37,349 bases of DNA from a virus: positions 1 through 37,349 of the IMG/VR virus record IMGVR_UViG_3300044294_000054; one strand, written 5' to 3'. The translations under genes and the position numbers were made by a program. The notes beneath the pieces were generated by a model that saw nothing but the letters and a program-made list of their open reading frames with translations, had not been told where the DNA came from and did no database searches. Shown here one piece after another: positions 28,151 through 34,907 of the stretch (position 1 is its first letter; each line of letters begins with the position of its first letter).

Positions 28151-28337
28151 CGGAACTTACCAAGGTGGAGTCGAAACAGGCGAAGCCTGGGTTCCCACTG
28201 AAGTAGAGGCTTCGCTCGATAAGGTTATCGACTATTCCATCAAGCCAACGATTAAGCCTTCAGGTGATGCTGGTACTTATAGCCAGAAGCCTAAGGTTCG
28301 CCCCTCGTTTGGCAACGTTACTACCGACACCTACTAA
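28089..28337 (+). CDS. Small protein overlapping the portal gene end, unknown
   Basis: An 82-residue protein starting MPTNNNNKQSHSNRTRARSS and ending FGNVTTDTY. The ATG at 28089 is chosen over a TTG three codons earlier. The first 20 codons lie inside the portal gene in another frame, over an AAC-rich stretch that encodes Gln in the portal and Asn here. The rest (GVETGEAWVPTEVEASLDKV) is unique to this gene. It ends at the scaffold ATG. Probably a minor head or assembly protein; unknown. Confidence 0.6.
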   Translation: MPTNNNNKQSHSNRTRARSSDGTYQGGVETGEAWVPTEVEASLDKVIDYSIKPTIKPSGDAGTYSQKPKVRPSFGNVTTDTY

Positions 28338-29167
28338 TGCCAACCGTAACTTTTGACACTAACCCTGACGCACCCACCCCTCAGCAACAGGCGGCAGAAA
28401 CAGAAGCTCTTGCACAGGGTGAAAAGATTCAGCAGATGCAGGATGAGGATAAGGCTCGCCTGTTTGATCAAGTTGATTCAGAGAACCAGTCTGCTGATCT
28501 GATCGGTGGCAAGTTCAAGTCCCAGGATGAGCTCCTGAAGGCCTACGAGGAGCTTCAGAAGAAACTGGGACAAGGAGATGAAGCAGAGGTTGACGAGGCC
28601 CCAGAGGGGCAGGAAGAGGCCTCTCAACAGGAGTATGAGGAACTGACTAAAGCCGCTGATGAATATGCTCAAGGCAACGGTCTAAGCGATGAAACGGTAA
28701 AGACTCTGGCTGAAAAGTTAAAGTCAAATCCTGAAAAGTTTATCCGCGAATATGAGGCGTTCTATACCAAGAATTTAGGCAATTTCCAGCAAGCTCAGCA
28801 GCTGGCACAAAAAGAGGCTAACGAGATCATGACCATCGCTGGTGGTCCTGAGGGCTATCAAGAGATGGTTCAGTGGGCCGCTGAAAACCTCGATCGCGAT
28901 GAAGTCGAGGTTTTCAATAGCATTACAGACTCTGGTAATGCAGCTGCTATCCGCTTTGCTGTGAGTGCTCTAAGGGATCGCTACAAGGCTGCTGAAGGTT
29001 TTGAAGGACAGATGGTCAGTGGGCGTACTTCCTCCAACACCGGCATCAAGCCTTACCGCAGCACTGCTGAGCTGGCTCGTGACATTGCCAACCCCTTGTA
29101 TTCTTCTGACCCTGCGTTCCGTGCTGATGTGGAACAGCGGTTGTCCATTAGCAAGGATCTGCTGTGA
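28337..29167 (+). CDS. Scaffolding (capsid assembly) protein, gp9-like
   Basis: A 276-residue acidic, Gln/Glu-rich helical protein between portal and capsid, the place of T7 gp9 (307). Segments include AGGKFKSQDELLKAYEEL-like (LIGGKFKSQDELLKAYEELQ), a motif shared by phage scaffolds, and a basic C-terminus (ADVEQRLSISKDLL). It directs prohead assembly and leaves before DNA packaging. The stop is followed by a 202-base leader before the capsid gene. Confidence 0.85.
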   Translation: MPTVTFDTNPDAPTPQQQAAETEALAQGEKIQQMQDEDKARLFDQVDSENQSADLIGGKFKSQDELLKAYEELQKKLGQGDEAEVDEAPEGQEEASQQEYEELTKAADEYAQGNGLSDETVKTLAEKLKSNPEKFIREYEAFYTKNLGNFQQAQQLAQKEANEIMTIAGGPEGYQEMVQWAAENLDRDEVEVFNSITDSGNAAAIRFAVSALRDRYKAAEGFEGQMVSGRTSSNTGIKPYRSTAELARDIANPLYSSDPAFRADVEQRLSISKDLL

Positions 29168-29369
29168 CACGTTTGTACAAGTACGTTCCCCACCAACCCT
29201 AGCCTATTGCCCGTGTCCGTGGCATTAAAACGGCAATCCTTGCAAGGAAAGATCTAGGTCTATAGAGACAATCTAAGAGTAGGGGAAAGCCCGCTGCGGC
29301 GGACAACTTTCATCTGAAAAGGATTTGATCGGCTGACCGAACAAACAAACTTTCTCCTAGTTCTTTCAA
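29168..29369 (+). promoter_or_regulatory. Leader region before the major capsid gene
   Basis: A 202-base non-coding stretch. It contains a 12-bp perfect palindrome, tccttgcaagga (29237-29248), and gtctatagagac (29258 onward) with inverted 4-base ends. Long leaders with a phage promoter before gene 10 are standard in T7-like phages, so this is the best place to look for a strong late promoter. No T7 consensus is visible. Confidence 0.45.
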
Positions 29370-30359
29370 ATGACTAGCATTGCTAACCTTACACGGCCTA
29401 ATGCCGTTAATGGGAACCAAGGTAATACCTACGCAACTAAGTACGCTACCGCTCTGACTCTGTTCAGCGGTGAAGTGTTCACTGCGTTCAACGCTGCCAC
29501 CATCTTCAAAGGCCTGGTTCGCACCTACTCCCTCCGTGGTGGAAAGAGTAAGCAGTTCTTGATGACTGGCAAGCTCGGTGCTGGGTTCCATACCCCTGGC
29601 ACTCCTCTGCTCGGTGATACCGCGCTGAAGGCAAACGAGAAGACTCTGCTCATGGATGACCTGCTGGTGTCCAGCCAGTTCGTCTATGACCTGGACGAAG
29701 TGCTGAGCCAATATTCCCAGCGTGCTGAGATCTCGAAGCAGATCGGCGAGGCCATGGCCGCCTTCTACGACCAGCGCATTGCTCGTGTGCTCGACAACGC
29801 TTCCCGTGAAGCCTCTGTCGTGACCGGCGAGCCTGGTGGTTTTGAGGTGAAGATTGGCGCTAACAACCAGTTCAACGCCCAGGCCCTGGTGGATGGCTTC
29901 TTCGAGGCAGCTGCCGTTCTGGACGAGCGCAACGCTCCTCAAGAGGGTCGCGTGGCTGTGTTGTCCCCCCGCCAGTATTACAGCCTGATCTCCTCGGTGG
30001 ATACCAACATCCTGAACCGTGAGCTCGGTAACAACCAGGGTGACATGAACAGCGGTAAAGGCCTCTACAGCATTTGTGGCATCCGTCTGTACAAGTCCAA
30101 CCACCTGCCCTTCATGGCTGCTGGTGGCGCCGCTATCGCTGGTGAAAACAACAACTACGCACACACCAACACCACCTGTGCTGGTCTGGTCTTCCATCGT
30201 GAAGCTGCCGGCACCGTGGAAGCTGTGGCCCCCAGCATCGAAACCACCTCTGGTGATTTCCATGTTCAGTATCAGGGCGACCTGATCGTGGGCAAGCTTG
30301 CCATGGGTTGCGGTTCGCTGCGTACCTCTGTGGCTGGCTCAATCCAAGCCAAAGCCTGA
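29370..30359 (+). CDS. Major capsid protein (gp10-like)
   Basis: A 329-residue protein, close in size to T7 gp10A (345). Recognisable parts are TALTLFSGEVFTAFNAATIF, a phage T7-type capsid N-terminal pattern, LMDDLLVSSQFVYDLDEVLS, and RQYYSLISSVDTNILNRELG. It forms the icosahedral shell with the HK97 fold. The gene is GC-richer and strongly codon-biased compared with its neighbours, fitting high expression, and this bias produces a long antisense open frame that is not a gene. A strong hairpin follows. Confidence 0.95.
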   Translation: MTSIANLTRPNAVNGNQGNTYATKYATALTLFSGEVFTAFNAATIFKGLVRTYSLRGGKSKQFLMTGKLGAGFHTPGTPLLGDTALKANEKTLLMDDLLVSSQFVYDLDEVLSQYSQRAEISKQIGEAMAAFYDQRIARVLDNASREASVVTGEPGGFEVKIGANNQFNAQALVDGFFEAAAVLDERNAPQEGRVAVLSPRQYYSLISSVDTNILNRELGNNQGDMNSGKGLYSICGIRLYKSNHLPFMAAGGAAIAGENNNYAHTNTTCAGLVFHREAAGTVEAVAPSIETTSGDFHVQYQGDLIVGKLAMGCGSLRTSVAGSIQAKA

Positions 30360-30364
30360 TAATG

Positions 30365-30393
30365 GCCCCTGGGACTTTCGGGTCCCTCGGGGC
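30365..30393 (+). terminator. Terminator hairpin after the capsid gene
   Basis: Arms gcccc (30365-30369) and ggggc (30389-30393), extended after a small bulge by gggac (30371-30375) and gtccc (30382-30386), form a GC-rich hairpin. There is no T-run. It occupies the position of T7's T-phi terminator directly behind gene 10, which lowers expression of the genes downstream. Confidence 0.7.
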
Positions 30394-30413
30394 ATACCAT
30401 TCCCTAGAAATAA

Positions 30414-31019
30414 ATGGCAAAGCTTACCAAGCTAGCGGCAATTAACATCATTCTCTCCAATGTTGGTCAGTCGCCTGTTACGAGTATTGATGCAAGTAAC
30501 CCTGCTATTAAACTCGCTGAAAGCATCCTCGATGAAGTGACCAACGCTTTACAGACTGAGCAATGGCATTTCAATACCGAACAGGACTACCCGTTCGTTC
30601 CTGACACTAATGGGGAGGTCGTTGTCCCCTCAAACCTGCTTGCCCTTGATCTTGTTCCTTGGGATGACCGGGACATCATTATCCGCAACGGCAAACTCTA
30701 TGACAAGAAAGCCCATACCTTTACATTCAGTGAAGTCCTGAACCTGGATGTGGTGTGGACCTTTGACTTTGTTGATATGCCTGAGGTCTTCAAACAGTAT
30801 GCGGCCATCCGTGCAGCCAACGTGTTTGCGGGTCGAGCTGTGGGTTCAACTGAGGCTGTTAAATATTCGGAGCGGGAGGAAGGTTCAGCCCGAGCTGCAT
30901 GCATGGAGTATGAAACCCGCCAGGCAGATTACAGCATTTTTAGTAATGTTGCAGGTGAGACCAGCGCCGTTCATTTCCGTCCTTATGACGCAGTAAACCG
31001 TCGTCGTAGAAGTATCTAA
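30414..31019 (+). CDS. Tail tubular protein A (gp11-like)
   Basis: A 201-residue protein, like T7 gp11 (196). The pattern SNVGQSPVTSIDASNPAIKL, then AESILDEVTNALQTEQWHFN and NGKLYDKKAHTFTF, is typical of the family. Twelve copies form the ring that joins the portal to the tail nozzle. It stands between the capsid terminator and gp12-like gene, 2 bases apart from the latter. Confidence 0.92.
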   Translation: MAKLTKLAAINIILSNVGQSPVTSIDASNPAIKLAESILDEVTNALQTEQWHFNTEQDYPFVPDTNGEVVVPSNLLALDLVPWDDRDIIIRNGKLYDKKAHTFTFSEVLNLDVVWTFDFVDMPEVFKQYAAIRAANVFAGRAVGSTEAVKYSEREEGSARAACMEYETRQADYSIFSNVAGETSAVHFRPYDAVNRRRRSI

Positions 31020-31021
31020 AA

Positions 31022-33748
31022 ATGGCAGCAGTTTCTCAATCAATCCCAAACTTGCTTGGTGGCGTTAGCCAACAGCCAGATCCCATCAAACTACCGGGTC
31101 AGGTTAGAGAAGCTGTTAATGCTTTTCTTGATCCCACCTTTGGCTGCAAGAAAAGACCAGCTACTGAGTTTGTGGCTCGTCTTGCAAACAACATACCATC
31201 CAACGCTAAGTGGTTCCCTATCTTTAAGGATCAAAGCGAGAAGTATATTGTCTGCATCTATCGCAACCCTAGCCTATTCGTGCGTGTGTGGGATGCAATT
31301 ACGGGTGCTGAAAAAACAGTAACCCTTAAACCCGGTGCAGATGCTTACTTATCCTTCACAAATCCAAGCAATCTCTCATATCTACCGCTTGCTGATTATA
31401 CGCTAATAGCAAACAAAGAACGAGAGATCACCATGAACCAAGTGGACACCACCTCACGACCCGCTGAAGCTCTGGTGATCATCAACTCTGTTGCATACAA
31501 TACCACCTACAGCATTGATCTCTCTCGTGATGGTCCAGGTATCACTCCTACCAAAGTCTATTCAGCTTCAAAATTAGAGATTACGCCTGGCTCCTACGAG
31601 GTGGGTGATGGGGGGAACTGTACTCAGAACTCAGCTGAGGATCATGCTGTGACCCAGGGGGCTAAAACAGGTCTGCAGTTCCGCATTGTCAACCAGTGCG
31701 CTGCATATTTAAGCGGCAACTCCTATCGTTCCCGCTACACGGTTAGTGTAATTCTCAAGAATGGCGGTGTTGGCTGGAGAGTGGGTGATCAGGTGGTCGT
31801 CACTCAAGCTGGTCAGACCTTCACGGTTCGTGTTGCCGAAGAGAGCTTTATCTACACGTATGCCAGTGATGGAATTGCAACTTATACTACTCCCAGCAAT
31901 GCTGAATCGGGGGTGTTAACGGTAACAACCATCGTCACCAACCTGCAAAATGCCATTAATAATATAAGCGGCTACAATGCCACCTTCATTGGTAATGTTA
32001 TCCGTATCAGACGGACTGACACTCGACAATTCAACATGTCTGTTCGTGGTGGCATTACAAATAATGCAATGGTTGGTATTAAATCAACAGCTAATGATTT
32101 TTCTTTACTTCCTGTACAGTGCTTTCCTGATTTTACTGTTCTGGTAAATAACACTGATAACACAGATGCTGACGACTATTACGTTAAGTTCAAGCCCGAT
32201 GTAGAGGGTGTCCCAGGCATGGGTTCATGGGAAGAAACCGTTGCTCCCAACATCCCAACTAACCTCAACCCATCAACCATGCCCCATGCGCTGGTGCGTT
32301 TGGCCAATGGCAACTTTGAGCTGCAGCCTCTGGACTCTAGTAGTCCCTTTGAAGGTTGGGCTGGTCGTGAGGTTGGGGATAACAAGACAAACCCTGAGCC
32401 AAGCTTCGTTGGAAAATCTATCTCAAGCATGTTCTTCTACTCAAACCGCCTAGGCTTTTTGAGTGATGATGCTGTGATAATGAGTCAGCCTGGTGACTAT
32501 TTTAATTTCTTCGTTCAGTCGGCGCTGACCGTTAGTGATGCAGACCCGATTGACCTGACAGCAGCATCAAACCAGCCTGCGATCCTTAGGCACGCAATCG
32601 GCACATCTAAGGGCCTGCTGTTGTTTGCAGAAAACTCACAGTTCATGATCTCTGCATCAGAGGTGGCCTTTGGTCCCAGCACTGTAAAGCTAATTGAGAT
32701 TGCTAACTACCACATCCGCAGTGATGCCCTACCACTCAATACGGGTGTCAGTGTGATGTTTGCAAGTGAGGCTGATACCTACTCGAAGGTATTTGAGATG
32801 GCCGTTGACTCAGTGGACAATCGCCCCCAGGTAGCTGAGAACACTCGGATTATTCCTGAATACATACCCACCGGTCTCACGTGGTCAGCCAACAGCCCCA
32901 ACAACAGTCTCGCGCTGTTTGGTGATGGTAGCCGTAATGTGTACTGCTTTAAGTTTTACAATAATGGTAACGAGAGACAGATAGCAGGTTGGGGCCGATG
33001 GCAGTTTCCAGCTAATGTTGTTCTGTTTAGCTGTGATAACGATACCAACTATCTCGTGCAGTATGACGGCTCGAATCACTGTCTTACCAGCATGGAGCTG
33101 ATAGACGATCCCGATTCTGCACCCGTTCAGACTGCATTCTCAAAGTTCGTCCCCAGGCTTGACAATCTTATCTATAAAGCTGGCTCCACAATTGTAAGTG
33201 GTGTTAATCAAGACAAGATTTATTTCCCTGCTGGTGCTTATGTTACCGGCTCTATACCAGTCTTTATGGCATCTAGTGGGGCAGAAGCTGGTACGTTTAT
33301 TCGAGCAACAATCAAAACAGACGGATTCGGAAAATACATTGAGGTTGACAAGTCACTTGTTGCAGTTAACTTTGTTATGGGTCTTGAATATCGTCTCCGT
33401 CTTGATCTGCCCGCATTCTACGTTACTCAGCAGCAACGTGCAGATCGTATTGACAATCCAATCGTAGAGAACCTTTATCTAGACCTGTACTACTCAGGTC
33501 GTTACCAGCTGGAGGTTAAGCGCCTTGGATACGATAATTTTACATTTGACATTGATGTAGCTCGTGCTGACCTGTATGGGGCCAACTCAGTTCCTGTCGC
33601 CGAGGTCTTCACTCAGCAGTGTCCTATCTACTGCCAGGGTAAAGACGTTATGGTTTCTGTCTATGCCGATGACCCAGTTCCGGCCGCACTGACAAGTTAC
33701 GGATGGCAAGGCCATTACAACAAGCGAGGCATTACTGCACTGCGTTAA
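31022..33748 (+). CDS. Tail tubular protein B (gp12-like)
   Basis: A 908-residue protein, longer than T7 gp12 (794). Family features are the start QSIPNLLGGVSQQPDPIKLP with FLDPTFGCKKRPATEF, and FFYSNRLGFLSDDAVIMSQP near residue 470. Near residue 800, LVAVNFVMGLEYRLRLDLPA and later segments are strand-rich. Six copies form the tail nozzle and it contacts the fibres. The extra length lies mostly in the strand-rich N-terminal half. Its stop overlaps the next ATG by one base. Confidence 0.92.
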   Translation: MAAVSQSIPNLLGGVSQQPDPIKLPGQVREAVNAFLDPTFGCKKRPATEFVARLANNIPSNAKWFPIFKDQSEKYIVCIYRNPSLFVRVWDAITGAEKTVTLKPGADAYLSFTNPSNLSYLPLADYTLIANKEREITMNQVDTTSRPAEALVIINSVAYNTTYSIDLSRDGPGITPTKVYSASKLEITPGSYEVGDGGNCTQNSAEDHAVTQGAKTGLQFRIVNQCAAYLSGNSYRSRYTVSVILKNGGVGWRVGDQVVVTQAGQTFTVRVAEESFIYTYASDGIATYTTPSNAESGVLTVTTIVTNLQNAINNISGYNATFIGNVIRIRRTDTRQFNMSVRGGITNNAMVGIKSTANDFSLLPVQCFPDFTVLVNNTDNTDADDYYVKFKPDVEGVPGMGSWEETVAPNIPTNLNPSTMPHALVRLANGNFELQPLDSSSPFEGWAGREVGDNKTNPEPSFVGKSISSMFFYSNRLGFLSDDAVIMSQPGDYFNFFVQSALTVSDADPIDLTAASNQPAILRHAIGTSKGLLLFAENSQFMISASEVAFGPSTVKLIEIANYHIRSDALPLNTGVSVMFASEADTYSKVFEMAVDSVDNRPQVAENTRIIPEYIPTGLTWSANSPNNSLALFGDGSRNVYCFKFYNNGNERQIAGWGRWQFPANVVLFSCDNDTNYLVQYDGSNHCLTSMELIDDPDSAPVQTAFSKFVPRLDNLIYKAGSTIVSGVNQDKIYFPAGAYVTGSIPVFMASSGAEAGTFIRATIKTDGFGKYIEVDKSLVAVNFVMGLEYRLRLDLPAFYVTQQQRADRIDNPIVENLYLDLYYSGRYQLEVKRLGYDNFTFDIDVARADLYGANSVPVAEVFTQQCPIYCQGKDVMVSVYADDPVPAALTSYGWQGHYNKRGITALR

Positions 33749-34206
33749 TGAAACCTTTTTACCGCGAAGCCACCTTTGCCGATGCACTGGAGGTTTCTCT
33801 AGACCTTAGACCTGAAGACAGACAGGAGATAGAGGGTCTTGGGCAATCGCCCTTGATCCTTCCTGCCTGCGTCCATACCAGCAGAGAATCGGTTGCCTTC
33901 TTTGACTCTGATGGCTCAATAGCCGGGGTAGGTGGTATCTCACCAGACCCCGCCAATAGCGCCCATGGGCTTGTCTGGCTGCTTTGTACTCCCGTCATCA
34001 CAAACATGCCCCACACCTTTGTCAGAGGAGCTCGTAGGTGGCTCTCAGAGCATGAACACAAATACGAGCTGTTGTGGAACCTGGCAGACGCAAGGAACCA
34101 CTTTCACCACAAGCTACTCAAGATGCTAGGGTTTAAGGCATTACGGGTAGTCAACACCAAACCATATTTCCTCCCTTATTTGGAGATCGTAAAAATATGT
34201 GCCTAG
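33748..34206 (+). CDS. Internal core/virion assembly protein (gp13-like)
   Basis: A 152-residue protein starting MKPFYREATFADALEVSLDL. The ATG overlapping the gp12-like stop is chosen over an earlier in-frame codon. Like T7 gp13 (138) it resembles a GNAT acetyltransferase fold; YELLWNLADARNHFHHKLLK followed by MLGFKAL matches the T7 LWNYVWVGN...FLKTIGA region. In T7 it is needed for assembly of internal proteins rather than being an active enzyme. It overlaps the gp14-like gene by 10 bases. Confidence 0.75.
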   Translation: MKPFYREATFADALEVSLDLRPEDRQEIEGLGQSPLILPACVHTSRESVAFFDSDGSIAGVGGISPDPANSAHGLVWLLCTPVITNMPHTFVRGARRWLSEHEHKYELLWNLADARNHFHHKLLKMLGFKALRVVNTKPYFLPYLEIVKICA

Positions 34207-34907
34207 CATTTGGCGGTGGGCAACAGCAAGGTTTTAACAACACAATGGGTGTAATCGGCGCTGCCACAGGTATCGCCCAACTTGGTGTTGGCATCATGCA
34301 AGGTGCACAGGCGCGGCGTGATGCAGCGAGAATGGCTAGACACCAGGAGAACGTTCAGACTGTACAAAATATCTTAGCTTATAAAAACCTGCTGCGACAA
34401 ACCTACTTTGATAGGCAACAGCAGGTGATTAGGCATATTGGTGATGTCAATGCCCAACAAGCAGCAATGCTTGCCTATCAGAGAAATGTCTACAACAACA
34501 ACGAAGCTGCTAACAGAGTCTATATGGCTGAGCAGTTGAAGTTGGTGGAGGCCAAGCAAAAGGCGGCCTTCAAGTCAGTGGATATTTATACCAAGCAGAT
34601 TGGGAGTATGGGCAAGGTGCTTAGCTCCGGTGCCGTTGGTAAGTCTGTCGGTTTGCTCGCAATGGATCCTGGCCGTCAAGCTGGCCGGGCACTCGCTGAG
34701 CAAAGTGCTGGCGTTCGTAGTGCCGCCGCCTCTATGGAAGTTGGCATGTCTTCTGCTCAGAACCTAAATGAATCTGCAAATAATCAGGCTCTGTCTCGGG
34801 TTCCTGCTCCTGTTCAAGCTCCAGTATTTGCACCCGACCCTTTATTTGTTTTACCTAATGGTTTTCGTCCAAATCTAGGCCTAGGAATACCCTCCTATAA
34901 CTGGTAA
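34197..34907 (+). CDS. Internal virion protein B (gp14-like)
   Basis: A 236-residue protein. It has a glycine-rich hydrophobic start (NTMGVIGAATGIAQLGVGIM), long charged helices with Gln/Ala (QGAQARRDAARMARHQENVQ, DRQQQVIRHIGDVNAQQAAM), and a Pro-rich end. T7 gp14 (196 residues) is ejected first and forms the outer-membrane pore of the DNA delivery channel. The gene overlaps the gp13-like gene by 10 bases, and its final base is the A of the next ATG. Confidence 0.82.
   Translation: MCLAFGGGQQQGFNNTMGVIGAATGIAQLGVGIMQGAQARRDAARMARHQENVQTVQNILAYKNLLRQTYFDRQQQVIRHIGDVNAQQAAMLAYQRNVYNNNEAANRVYMAEQLKLVEAKQKAAFKSVDIYTKQIGSMGKVLSSGAVGKSVGLLAMDPGRQAGRALAEQSAGVRSAAASMEVGMSSAQNLNESANNQALSRVPAPVQAPVFAPDPLFVLPNGFRPNLGLGIPSYNW

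Noticed and set aside
29310-30263. 317-codon antisense ORF over the capsid gene
   Set aside because: The capsid gene has clear homology, and its strong codon bias (few codons that read as stops in reverse) explains the open antisense frame.
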